Assembly (NCBI GenBank): GCA_035493835.1
Contig: DATJHO010000102.1
Location: 1-42,741 of the forward strand
Source of the DNA: DASZTU01 sp035493835
Lineage (GTDB): Bacteria > Pseudomonadota > Alphaproteobacteria > Rhizobiales > Devosiaceae
Direction: 5' to 3'
Length of the DNA stretch: 42,741 bases
In this document: piece by piece, positions 26,407-33,922 of the stretch
Layout of the letters: every line of letters starts with the position of its first letter
Numbering within the stretch: the stretch's first letter is position 1
The notes under the pieces: generated by a model
What the model was told of the DNA's origin: nothing
The model's input: only the letters and a program-made list of their open reading frames with translations
Database searches by the model: none
Made by a program: the position numbers and the translations under genes

Positions 26407-26859
26407 TCAGCTAGCGCCGAGAGGGCGTTCGCCAAGATTTTGGGCGATCATAATAAGATATCCATTCGGATCGAGCACAAAAATCTCACGGCCTCCGCCT
26501 TCCCGGTCGCCCCATCGCCGCCAGACTTCACGCGGGCCGGCGTGCAATGGCCAGCCAAGTCGCGCCAGGGCCTCCATGATGGGCGCAATGCTGTCCACCG
26601 AAACCTGGAACATTACACCGCGACCAAAGGGGCGTTGAAGCTCGGCCGTCTCCCAATTTCCAGAGCGCTTGCAAAGCATGATCTGTGCGCCTTCCGGTCG
26701 CTCGAGATAGACGAATCCCTGTTCCGGTCTCTGGTAGGCGATTTCAAATCCGAGCGCCTCTTTCCAGAAGGATAGACTGGCCTCGATGTCGTCGACCAAC
26801 AGTTCACAGACCAGCTTTGCCCATCCGGTCTTGGGCGGCGCACCGTAATCGATAGTCAC
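26407..26859 (-). CDS. VOC family (glyoxalase/bleomycin-resistance fold) protein
   Basis: Protein of 150 residues. It opens with KLVCELLVDDIEASLSFWKE, the classic first unit of the vicinal-oxygen-chelate fold, and ends with FVLDPNGYLIMIAQNLGERP, the second. The form resembles bleomycin-binding and glyoxalase-like proteins; metal ligands cannot be assigned with confidence, so the role is open. A dyad of TetR-operator form lies 34-51 bases upstream of the start. Confidence 0.82.
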   Translation of the reverse strand: MTIDYGAPPKTGWAKLVCELLVDDIEASLSFWKEALGFEIAYQRPEQGFVYLERPEGAQIMLCKRSGNWETAELQRPFGRGVMFQVSVDSIAPIMEALARLGWPLHAGPREVWRRWGDREGGGREIFVLDPNGYLIMIAQNLGERPLGAS

Positions 26860-26892
26860 TGCACTCTCCTGCTCAGCGGGTACGTCACCAAA

Positions 26893-26910
26893 CCTGAGTA
26901 AACACTCAGG
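26893..26910. promoter_or_regulatory. Dyad CCTGAGT-AAAC-ACTCAGG upstream of the VOC gene
   Basis: Seven-base perfect arms with a four-base centre. The core TGAGTnnnnACTCA resembles operators of TetR-family repressors. It lies in the promoter position of the VOC gene at 26407-26859. Confidence 0.4.
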
Positions 26911-27001
26911 ATGACCAGGGCGAGATCAGATCCAGGCCCGTCGTCGCAAAGTCGCTCGAATTTCCGGTGGCAAGGCGGCCACCGTCTACTGTCGAGAAAG
27001 A

Positions 27002-27250
27002 TCAAAATTCAGGTCCGGAATGAACCTGCCGATCTTCCCGGATTACCGCATCAAGATCAATATCGGCGCCATAGGTTGCGGCGATGCGGGTGTAGAATGC
27101 CGAGGCCGGCTCGCGTCCCGCCTCGCGAACCTCTTAGGCTTCGAGAGCGCGCTCGACCACGTCGGCGATCGAGCGGTTTTCACGCGGGGCAAGCCGATGC
27201 GCGAGGTCGCGCGCCTTGGCGCTGCGGACTGACAATTGCGGCTCGGCCAT
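27002..27250 (-). pseudogene. vapB: VapB-family antitoxin with an internal stop codon
   Basis: The frame reads MAEPQLSVRSAKARDLAHRL and onward through ADVVERALEA (38 residues), then TAA at 27134-27136. It continues in the same frame as EVREAGREPASAFYTRIAAT and ends HSGPEF at 27002. The whole 82-codon sequence matches the Rv0623-type VapB antitoxins, with the stop where Tyr or a similar residue is common. Only one point change is needed, so decay is recent. No VapC toxin follows: a possible trace (TTG ATC TTT CTC GAC) overlaps the end, then similarity is lost. Confidence 0.75.
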
Positions 27251-27265
27251 ACCAACCCTGCCCCA

Positions 27266-27279
27266 GCCATCAAGATGGC
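27266..27279. promoter_or_regulatory. Dyad GCCATC-AA-GATGGC upstream of the vapB remnant
   Basis: Perfect six-base arms 15 bases before the vapB start codon, the place of an autoregulatory operator. It is short, so chance is possible. Confidence 0.35.
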
Positions 27280-27335
27280 AGAAAGCGAGCTCCATGCCTG
27301 CGCTTGGGCTTTCTGGCATTAGCGCGCTTCCGGCG

Positions 27336-27761
27336 CTAGTTATGCTCTTCCGGCAGGTTCGGCAGCGGCATGAAATCGACGCCGTCTTCCACGAGCGAGG
27401 CCACCTCGTCGGGCGTTGCCTCGCCATAGATGCCACGCGCCTCGATATCCTTGAAGTGAATCTTGCGCGCTTCCTCGGCAAACTTGTCGCCGACATAGTC
27501 GGCCTCGCTCGTCACCTTGTTGCGAAGCGCCTGCAGGGCCTCGCGCAATCGGGCGTGCTCGGGATGGCCGATCGACAGCGACACTTTTTCGCTGTTGGCG
27601 CGGCTCACGGCCGGCGCCATCAACGCCTTCTCGACCGAAACCGAGGTGCAGATCGGACAGGTGACGATGCCGCGCTTGTGCTGCTCGTCATAGGCTTCGG
27701 CATTGCGGAACCATGCCTCGAACTTATGTTCGTTCTCGCAAACCAGCGCGTAGTGAATCAC
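27336..27761 (-). CDS. DUF1178 family protein
   Basis: Protein of 141 residues. The family start MIHYALVCENEHKFEAWFRN and the pair C-P-I-C (36-39) after it suggest a small zinc-ribbon-like fold; the C-terminal half is acidic and helical. DUF1178 proteins are common in alphaproteobacteria and of unknown function. It is the last gene of a likely operon comF-grxC-nitrilase-DUF1178, 20 bases after the nitrilase gene. Confidence 0.88.
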   Translation of the reverse strand: MIHYALVCENEHKFEAWFRNAEAYDEQHKRGIVTCPICTSVSVEKALMAPAVSRANSEKVSLSIGHPEHARLREALQALRNKVTSEADYVGDKFAEEARKIHFKDIEARGIYGEATPDEVASLVEDGVDFMPLPNLPEEHN

Positions 27762-27781
27762 GGCTTCTTCTTCCCCTCGCC

Positions 27782-28630
27782 CTATTCTGGGCGGTTATCC
27801 TTAACGCTTAGCGAAAATGGTCGCGCATTGGCAAGTGCCGGCACCTTTTCGCGCGCCGCCGCGATTTTAGCGGGGTCGATATCGGCGAGAACTATTCCCG
27901 GTTCATCGCCGTCGTTCCGGGCAATGACTTCGCCCCATGGGTCGATGATCATCGAATGCCCGAAGGTGGAGCGGCCGTTCTGGTGGGTGCCGCCCTGCGC
28001 CGCGGCAATGATGTAGCAGCCGGTTTCGATGGCCCGCGCCCGGAGCAGGATTTCCCAATGCGCCCGGCCCGTCGGCACCGTGAAGGCCGCCGGCACCGCG
28101 ATCAGTTCCGCCCCGGCCTCGGCGAGCGCCCGGTAGAGGGCCGGAAAGCGCAAATCGTAGCAGATGGTAAGGCCGAGACTGATGTTTTCTGCGCGGACCA
28201 CCACGGCTTGATCGCCGCCCTTATAGGTGGCGCTCTCGCGATAGGCGGTCAGCCCGGGAAGGGTGGCATCGAAGAGATGGATCTTGTCATAAGTCGCAAG
28301 CACCTCGCCCGCGGGTGAAAACAAGACACTGCGATTGGCAAAGCGGCGATCGGGCAGCGCCACGGCGAGCGACCCCAGATGCAGCATCACCCGGTGCTGG
28401 CGGGCGATTTCGGAGACGCGGGCAAGGGGTGTATTGTTTTCGTAAGGCCCAGCGACGCGGGCCAGGCCTTCGCGGTTTTCGGCGAAGGCGATCGTCACTT
28501 CGGGGGAAAGGACGTATGTGGCGCCTTCAGCCACGGCGCGAGCGACAAGCTCCGCAAGCGCTGCAAGATTGGCCTCTGGCTCGGTGCCCGAGCGCATCTG
28601 CAGCGCCGCGATACGCAACGGTAAGGTCAT
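27782..28630 (-). CDS. Carbon-nitrogen hydrolase (nitrilase superfamily, Nit-like amidase)
   Basis: Protein of 282 residues with the catalytic triad of the nitrilase superfamily: E44 in SPEVT, K116 in YDKIHLFD, and C157 in LTICYDLRFP. This group (Nit1/Nit2-like) includes omega-amidases and the deaminated-glutathione amidase. The neighbouring glutaredoxin gene makes the latter role attractive, but that is inference from context. It starts three bases past the grxC stop codon, so translation is probably coupled. Confidence 0.9.
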   Translation of the reverse strand: MTLPLRIAALQMRSGTEPEANLAALAELVARAVAEGATYVLSPEVTIAFAENREGLARVAGPYENNTPLARVSEIARQHRVMLHLGSLAVALPDRRFANRSVLFSPAGEVLATYDKIHLFDATLPGLTAYRESATYKGGDQAVVVRAENISLGLTICYDLRFPALYRALAEAGAELIAVPAAFTVPTGRAHWEILLRARAIETGCYIIAAAQGGTHQNGRSTFGHSMIIDPWGEVIARNDGDEPGIVLADIDPAKIAAAREKVPALANARPFSLSVKDNRPE

Positions 28631-28633
28631 CGT

Positions 28634-28888
28634 TCAGTGCTGCAGCAGCGGATCGAGGTCGCCGTGCCGATCGAGCGCGGCCATGTCGTCATAGCCGCCC
28701 ACATGGGTTTCGCCGATGAAGATCTGCGGCACGGTCCGGCGGCCATTGGCGCGCGCGACCATGGCGCTGCGCACTTCGGGATCAACCGCATCGATTTCCT
28801 CGAAGAGGACGCCTTTCTCAATCAGCAGCGATTTGGCGGCATTGCAATATGGACACCAGGGCGTGGTGTAAATTTCTACCTTCGGCAT
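28634..28888 (-). CDS. grxC: Glutaredoxin 3
   Basis: Protein of 84 residues, the normal length of a dithiol glutaredoxin. It reduces disulfides and mixed glutathione disulfides in the cytoplasm. The active site is C12-P-Y-C15; the glutathione-binding TVPQIFIG and GGYDDM segments are intact. It is the second gene of the comF-grxC-nitrilase-DUF1178 unit. Confidence 0.95.
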   Translation of the reverse strand: MPKVEIYTTPWCPYCNAAKSLLIEKGVLFEEIDAVDPEVRSAMVARANGRRTVPQIFIGETHVGGYDDMAALDRHGDLDPLLQH

Positions 28889-28915
28889 GAAAAAACTCCG
28901 GCAAACCCTCGTGGT

Positions 28916-29734
28916 TTATATGGTGAGGCCACCGTCCGCTACAAGGCCAATCTCGGCCTCGTGCCCCGGCACCACGCGCGCAAACGAGATGACGTCGACC
29001 GCACCGACGCCCGCCTTCTGCAAGGCCTTGGTCACGGCGTTGATGGTGGAGCCCGTGGTGATGACGTCATCGACGATCACCACCGGGCGCCCCTTTGTGC
29101 GCGCCAGTAATTCGGGGTGCGCGGCGAAGGCGCCGGCGACGTTCCGGGTGCGCGCCTCGGCGCTCAATCCCACCTGCTGCCGGGTCGGTTTTTTACGTCG
29201 CACCAGCTCGGGATCTACGGCCAGGCCGGTGAACTGGCCGATGACCCGCGCCAGCTCCAGCGACTGGTTGTAGCGCCGGCCGATATGCCGCAGCGGATGG
29301 AGGGGCACCGGCAGCAGGATCGGCTTGCCTGCCCAGAGCTCGCCGCCGGCCCCGGCCATCAGCCGGCCGCAGAACCGGGCGAGCTCGGGCCGGTCGCCAT
29401 ATTTCATCCGGCTGACGATGGTGCGCGCCACCTCGTTATAGAGTACCGCGGAACGGGAGCGATCGAAGGGCGGCGGGTCGGCGATGGCCTCGGCCGAAAG
29501 CGCATCCGGGCCGAGCGAAATCTGGAAGGGAATGCCGAGCCGCGGGCAAAGCGGGGCGGTGATCGGGCGCAGTTTTGCAAAGCAGGTGGCGCAAAGCCCA
29601 TCGGCATCGACCACCGCCGCCTCGCAATTGAGACAGAGCGGAGGATAGAGCGTATCGAGCAAGGCGCGCCCGACCATCCGCGGCAACCGCCCCAGCACCC
29701 CGCCGGCTTTGACAAGCACCGCCCCACTGTCCAT
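28916..29734 (-). CDS. comF: ComF family protein (phosphoribosyltransferase-like)
   Basis: Protein of 272 residues. An N-terminal zinc-binding part has two C-x-x-C pairs (CLNC and CATC), followed by a type I phosphoribosyltransferase domain with the PRPP loop VVIVDDVITTGST. ComF proteins take part in DNA uptake in competent bacteria, but in alphaproteobacteria the role is not settled and they may act in nucleotide salvage or DNA processing. First gene of its operon, divergent from the methyltransferase gene. Confidence 0.9.
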   Translation of the reverse strand: MDSGAVLVKAGGVLGRLPRMVGRALLDTLYPPLCLNCEAAVVDADGLCATCFAKLRPITAPLCPRLGIPFQISLGPDALSAEAIADPPPFDRSRSAVLYNEVARTIVSRMKYGDRPELARFCGRLMAGAGGELWAGKPILLPVPLHPLRHIGRRYNQSLELARVIGQFTGLAVDPELVRRKKPTRQQVGLSAEARTRNVAGAFAAHPELLARTKGRPVVIVDDVITTGSTINAVTKALQKAGVGAVDVISFARVVPGHEAEIGLVADGGLTI

Positions 29735-29794
29735 AAGCGAAGTCTAGCGTTTTATGGCAGTGAAGTCAGTGATGAACGCAGTGCTTTTGGCCGC

Positions 29795-29918
29795 CCCCTC
29801 ATCCGCCCTTCCGGCACCTTCTCCCACAAGGGGAGAGCGAAGCTGTGGCAAGGCCGTGCAACACACTTTTCCTTCTCCCCTTGCGGAGGAAGGTGGCGCG
29901 TTAGCGCCGGATGAGGGG
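29795..29918. repeat. 124-base palindromic element with CCCCTCATCCG ends
   Basis: CCCCTCATCCG (29795-29805) and CGGATGAGGGG (29908-29918) are exact inverted ends. Between them are two hairpins (CTCCCACAAGGGGAG and CTCCCCTTGCGGAG). A half copy lies at about 39335-39390. It fills the space between comF and the methyltransferase gene. Confidence 0.78.
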
Positions 29919-29926
29919 TAAGCCAC

Positions 29927-30790
29927 ATGCAAAGCCCGCCAAAAGTCTTCGACCGCGCCCTGATCGCCCGGCACCTTGAGCGCCGGCCGCCCGGGCACGA
30001 TGATTTCGTCACCCGTCTCGCGCTCGATGACCTTGGCGAGCGGCTTGGGGCGGTGACGCGGACGTTCGAGCGGGCGCTGATCATGGCGCCCGATGCGCGG
30101 GTGCTGCCCGAGGCGGGGCGGAGCGGCAATGGTCCGTTCGCCTTCACCCGTGCCGCGACAGTGCTGCCAACGGACGGCGCGCTGCTGGTGGATGCCGAGG
30201 CGCTGGAGCTGCCGTTTGCCGACTACGATCTCATCGTTTCCATCTTTGATACGCAGATCGTCAACGACGTCGTCGGCTTTCTCGCCCGGCTGCGGGCGCA
30301 TTTGCGGCCGGATGGCCTGCTGCTCGCGGCCCTGCTCGGCGGGGCGACGCTCACCGAACTGCGCCAAGCCTTTCTCGAGGCGGATGCGGCGCTTTCCGGC
30401 GGGGCCACGGCGCGGGTGGCGCCCTTTATCCAGCTTGGGGACGCGGGGGGCCTGTTGCAGCGCGCCGGTTTGAAACTGCCGGTGACCGATGTCGAAACCC
30501 ACACGGTGCGCTATCGCTCGCCGCTGGCGCTGATGCAGGAATTAAAGGCGCTGGGGGCTTCGAACCCCTTGGCGGAGCGCCCGACGGCGCCGGCGACCAA
30601 GGGGCTGATCGTGGCGGCCTCCGCCGCCTATGAGGCAATCGCCGGCGATCCCGATGGAAGGGTGCGGGCAAGCCTCGAAATCATCTGGATGAGCGGCTGG
30701 GCGGCGCATGAGAGCCAGCAACAGCCGCTAAAACCGGGCAGCGCCGAAGTCAGCCTGCGGCAGGTTCTGGGGGATAAGTCCCGGCATTGA
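29927..30790 (+). CDS. SAM-dependent methyltransferase (BioC/NDUFAF5-like)
   Basis: Protein of 287 residues. The start PPKVFDRALIARHLERRPPG and the sequence through LAALLGGATLTELRQAFLEA match the alphaproteobacterial homologues of mitochondrial NDUFAF5, which hydroxylates an arginine of complex I subunit NDUFS7; others in the group resemble BioC. The first glycine-rich loop is degenerate (VLPEAGRSG), so the real reaction is unclear. It starts nine bases past a palindromic element and is divergent from comF, as is usual in the order. Confidence 0.82.
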   Translation: MQSPPKVFDRALIARHLERRPPGHDDFVTRLALDDLGERLGAVTRTFERALIMAPDARVLPEAGRSGNGPFAFTRAATVLPTDGALLVDAEALELPFADYDLIVSIFDTQIVNDVVGFLARLRAHLRPDGLLLAALLGGATLTELRQAFLEADAALSGGATARVAPFIQLGDAGGLLQRAGLKLPVTDVETHTVRYRSPLALMQELKALGASNPLAERPTAPATKGLIVAASAAYEAIAGDPDGRVRASLEIIWMSGWAAHESQQQPLKPGSAEVSLRQVLGDKSRH

Positions 30791-30813
30791 ACGAGCCATC
30801 GCCGGACGGGCAA

Positions 30814-30860
30814 AACAACCCCCACCCGGCTACCGCCACCCTCCCCGCAACGGGGAGGGG
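30814..30860. repeat. Half copy of the AACAACCCCCACCC element
   Basis: It matches the right half of the 11431-11536 element read in reverse complement (ends AACAACCCCCACCCGGCT). It lies 24 bases past the methyltransferase stop codon. Confidence 0.65.
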
Positions 30861-30893
30861 AATTCGTGGCGCGGCCGTGCAACTCACACAGGC

Positions 30894-30919
30894 GTCATCC
30901 CGGCGGACGCCGGAATGAC
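30894..30919. repeat. Diverged hairpin GTCATCCCGG...CCGGAATGAC
   Basis: CCGGCGGACGCCGG core flanked by GTCAT and ATGAC. It is related to the TCCCGC family by its ends. Confidence 0.55.
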
Positions 30920-30999
30920 GTCCGGGGCAGGTCGAGACCTGTGAAAAAACCGTACACGGCAAGCAAGCCACGCCCACCGGTCCGGAAAACGTCAAAAAA

Positions 31000-31188
31000 T
31001 CACCGGCTGGCGTTTTGCCAGATCGGGGTGACCGAGTTCGTGACGTAGTTGAAAAGGCCCTGCACATTGTTGCCGAGCAAGGTCACGCTGGTGACGATGA
31101 CGAGCGCGATCAGGCCGACGATGAGCCCATATTCGATAGCGGTCGCGCCGTTCTCGTCGCGCAAGTAAGCGTGCAATTTCTCCCCCAT
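31000..31188 (-). CDS. Flp/Fap-type IVb pilin
   Basis: Protein of 62 residues with the type IVb prepilin plan: a charged leader ending in Gly14, then A-T-A-I-E-Y-G at the mature start (processing Glu at position 5), and a hydrophobic helix (about 20-42). It would be cut by a prepilin peptidase (CpaA/TadV) and assembled by a Tad/Cpa secretion machine. None of those genes is in the window, so the pilin is an outlier from its usual cluster. It starts 16 bases after the mutT stop with a strong GGGAGGGG site, so it may be read from the mutT transcript. Confidence 0.88.
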   Translation of the reverse strand: MGEKLHAYLRDENGATAIEYGLIVGLIALVIVTSVTLLGNNVQGLFNYVTNSVTPIWQNASR

Positions 31189-31204
31189 CGGTCCCCTCCC
31201 GTCA

Positions 31205-31651
31205 CTAAAGCAAATCGCACAAGGGGGCGATCAGCGGTTCGTCCGCGGCCGGCATGGGATAGTCCCGGAGCGCGGTGGGGCGCACCCACTTGAGCGCCTG
31301 ATGTTCCCTCGGCGCCGGGGCGCCCTGCCATTTGCGGCAGACATAAAGTGGCATCACAAGGTGAAAATTTTCGTAAGCGTGGCTTACGAAGGAGAGCGGC
31401 GCGAGGCACGCTTCTTTCGTTTCGATGCCTAACTCTTCCTGAAGCTCGCGAATCAGGGCCGCCTCCGGGGTTTCGCCGGGCTCAAGCTTGCCGCCGGGGA
31501 ATTCCCAGAGCCCGGCCATCGCCTTGCCCTCCGTGCGTTGCGCGATCAGCACCCGCCGATCGGCATCGACGAGCGCGCAGGCGACGACCAGCAGCAGCGG
31601 TTTTGCGGGATTATCGGGGTTGGCGGTAGTGATAGCGGTAGGCCTCCTCAA
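31205..31651 (-). CDS. mutT: 8-oxo-dGTP diphosphatase MutT (Nudix hydrolase)
   Basis: Protein of up to 148 residues that removes 8-oxo-dGTP from the nucleotide pool. The Nudix box is intact (GGKLEPGE at the start, RELQEELGIE at the end). The N-terminus VVACALVDADRRVLIAQR is typical of MutT. The start is uncertain: the only usual start codon is TTG at 31651, inside the GNAT gene and without a ribosome site, while an ATC at 31633 lies nine bases after GAGGAGG. Translation is probably coupled to the upstream GNAT gene. Confidence 0.88.
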   Translation of the reverse strand: MRRPTAITTANPDNPAKPLLLVVACALVDADRRVLIAQRTEGKAMAGLWEFPGGKLEPGETPEAALIRELQEELGIETKEACLAPLSFVSHAYENFHLVMPLYVCRKWQGAPAPREHQALKWVRPTALRDYPMPAADEPLIAPLCDLL

Positions 31652-32360
31652 AGCCGAGCGAACTGTAGAGATTGATCGCCGGGGCGTTGTCGCTCAGCAC
31701 CTGGATGGCGGCGTGGGTTGCGCCCACCTGCCTGGTCCAGTTGAGCGCTGCCTGCATGGCGGTGCGGCCAAAACCCTTGCCGCGCCTGTCGGTCCGCGTC
31801 ACCACGTTGAGGTAGACGCCGATACCCGAGGCATTGACCGCAAGCGCCGCCGCGACCGGCTCGCCCGTTGCATCGAGCGCCAGCACGCCGGCATGGCGGC
31901 AGGCGATGAGGCCGACAAGCTGCGCCAAAATTTCGAGCGAACGCCGGCTGGCGCCGCTGAGTTCGCCAAAAATATCGATCCAGGCCTGGTCGGTGTTGTC
32001 GTAAACCTTGACCGGGCCGGCTTCTTCAAATTCGCCGGCCAGCGGCATCGCGAGCACGCGCGATTCCTCGAACGGTTCCCAGCCATCCGCATCGAGCGCC
32101 GCGATCACCCCCGGCCCGGCCAAGGGCGTTACGCGAAAAATCGGGTCGAGCGAGTTGAGCGGGTAGAGATCGGCAAGCCGTTCCAACCGCGCGGCCGCAT
32201 CGGAATCATCGGCCGGGTCGAGGCATTGGATCGAGTTGGAGCGCTTGGTGTAGCCGCGGGCCAGCCTCGCCAGCCACGTGCCGTCCATGGCCGTGGTGAT
32301 CGCCGGCCAAGCGGTGAGGGTTGCGGCTTCGAGGCGCTGGATGGTCAGGGGCTCGCTCAT
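31611..32360 (-). CDS. GNAT family N-acetyltransferase
   Basis: Protein of 249 residues. The C-terminal GNAT domain (about 130-249) has the acetyl-CoA loop region VVTRTDRRGKGFGRT and the late NLYSSLGFEEAYRYHYR motif. The N-terminal part (EPLTIQRLEAATLTAWPA) is a second, degenerate half seen in similar tandem-GNAT proteins. The substrate is unknown. The ATG at 32360 has AGGTGAG upstream. Its end overlaps the start of mutT. Confidence 0.85.
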   Translation of the reverse strand: MSEPLTIQRLEAATLTAWPAITTAMDGTWLARLARGYTKRSNSIQCLDPADDSDAAARLERLADLYPLNSLDPIFRVTPLAGPGVIAALDADGWEPFEESRVLAMPLAGEFEEAGPVKVYDNTDQAWIDIFGELSGASRRSLEILAQLVGLIACRHAGVLALDATGEPVAAALAVNASGIGVYLNVVTRTDRRGKGFGRTAMQAALNWTRQVGATHAAIQVLSDNAPAINLYSSLGFEEAYRYHYRQPR

Positions 32361-32391
32361 TTTCTCACCTTTCCGCCGCGTTCTGGACCCG

Positions 32392-32422
32392 CCCTCGTGG
32401 TTCGACAAGCTCACCATGAGGG
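32392..32422. repeat. Repeat CCCTCGTGGTTCGACAAGCTCACC
   Basis: An imperfect palindrome with CCCTC and GAGGG ends. Copies lie at 38089-38118 and 42508-42540. It sits just upstream of the GNAT gene. Confidence 0.7.
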
Positions 32423-32486
32423 CTATGGGGGGCCTAAAACATGCTCCGGCTCTGACGCCTAGTTGAAGCACTTACCGCGCGTCCTC

Positions 32487-32587
32487 GTCATGGCCGGGCT
32501 TGACCCGCCCCCCCATGATGCCTCGCCAAGTCCACCCGAGCTAGTGGGAGAAGCCTCATGGGTCCCCGGGGCAAGCCCGGGGATGAC
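32487..32587. repeat. 101-base REPIN-like element, copy 2
   Basis: Same length and same ends (GTCATGGCCGGGCTTGACC; GCAAGCCCGGGGATGAC) as copy 1 at 5475-5575, with a diverged middle. It lies between argJ and the GNAT gene. Confidence 0.78.
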
Positions 32588-32686
32588 GATGTGGCGAGGG
32601 CGCGCCTGACGCCGCGATTGCGGCGCCTCGAGCATCCGGCGAACTCCGTCAACTCAGCCGGATCATGCTCTCGTTCAGGCCGCCTC

Positions 32687-33922
32687 TCAGCTCCGATAAC
32701 TGCCGTTGATGTCGATATAGCCGTGCGTCAGGTCGCAGGTATAGACGGTGGCGGCGCCATCGCCGAGGCCGATGCCGACCCGGATTTCGAGCTCCTGCTG
32801 CTTCATATAGGCGCTGGCGTCGGCTTCGCTGTAATTGCCGGCGCGCTCGCCGTTCTCGGCGACGGTGATGTCGCCGAAGGCGATCGACAGGCGGTCGCGA
32901 TCAGCGGGCTCACCCGCCTTGCCGACGGCCATGACCACGCGGCCCCAATTGGCATCCTCGCCGGCGATCGCGGTCTTGACCAGCGGCGAATTGGCGATCG
33001 ACTGGGCGATGCGGAAGGCGCTTCTGTCGCTCGTCGCGCCCTCGACCGTCACCGTCACGAACTTGGTCGCGCCCTCGCCATCGCGCACCACCAGCAAGGC
33101 AAGCTCGTGGAGCACATCGCCGAGCGCCTGCGCGAACGCTTCGAGCCGCGGATCGTTGGCCTCGGTCACCGGCGCCACGCCCTCGGCCTTGCCGGTGGCA
33201 AAGACGAGGCACGTGTCGGAAGTCGAGGTGTCGCTATCGACGGTGACGGCGTTGAAGCTCTTGGCGATCAGCGGCTGCAGCAGACCCTGCAGGATCGGGG
33301 CCGCGATCGGCATGTCGGTGAAGACGAAGGAGAGCATGGTCGCCATGTCGGGCGCGATCATGCCCGAGCCCTTGGCGATGCCGGAGATTACCACCTTGTG
33401 CCCGTGGAACTCGACGGTCGCGGTTGCGACCTTGGGGAAGGTGTCGGTGGTCATGATCGCCTTGGCGGCGTCGAGCCAGGGGCCATCCTTGAGCCGCCCA
33501 GCCATTTCGGCGGAGACCCCGGCGAACTTTTGCGCATCGAGCGGCTCGCCGATCACCCCGGTGGAGGCGAGAAAGATCTCGCCCTCGGCGCAGCCAACCG
33601 CGTGGGCCACGATATCGGCCGACATCGAAACCGCGGCCTTGCCACGGACGCCAGTGAAGGCATTGGCGTTGCCGGAGTTGACCAGCAGCGCCCGCGCGCT
33701 GCCGCCGGGCAGGTTCGCACGGCAAAAATCAACCGCCGCCGATGGGCAGAGCGAGCGCGTCAAAACGCCAGCAACTGCCGTGCCGGGATCGAAGGTTGCG
33801 AGCAGCACGTCGGTGCGGCCCTTGTACTTTATCCCGGCCTCCGCCGTCGCAAAGCGTACGCCCGCGACGGCCGGCAGTTCGGGATAGCTCTTGGGCGCCA
33901 GCGGCGAAAGGAGGGCAGCCAT
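32687..33922 (-). CDS. argJ: Bifunctional ornithine acetyltransferase / N-acetylglutamate synthase
   Basis: Protein of 411 residues of the cyclic arginine pathway: it moves the acetyl group from N-acetylornithine to glutamate. The self-cleavage and nucleophile motif is intact, KGSGMIAPDMATML (184-197), where the chain is cut before T195. The start ATG overlaps the stop codon of the peptidyl-prolyl isomerase gene by one base (TAATG), so the two are translationally coupled. Whether it is mono- or bifunctional cannot be told from sequence alone. Confidence 0.96.
   Translation of the reverse strand: MAALLSPLAPKSYPELPAVAGVRFATAEAGIKYKGRTDVLLATFDPGTAVAGVLTRSLCPSAAVDFCRANLPGGSARALLVNSGNANAFTGVRGKAAVSMSADIVAHAVGCAEGEIFLASTGVIGEPLDAQKFAGVSAEMAGRLKDGPWLDAAKAIMTTDTFPKVATATVEFHGHKVVISGIAKGSGMIAPDMATMLSFVFTDMPIAAPILQGLLQPLIAKSFNAVTVDSDTSTSDTCLVFATGKAEGVAPVTEANDPRLEAFAQALGDVLHELALLVVRDGEGATKFVTVTVEGATSDRSAFRIAQSIANSPLVKTAIAGEDANWGRVVMAVGKAGEPADRDRLSIAFGDITVAENGERAGNYSEADASAYMKQQELEIRVGIGLGDGAATVYTCDLTHGYIDINGSYRS

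Noticed and set aside
26193..26435. Small open frames around 26.2-26.4 kb
   Set aside because: They read through the 39-base palindrome on both strands and have no ribosome site or domain.
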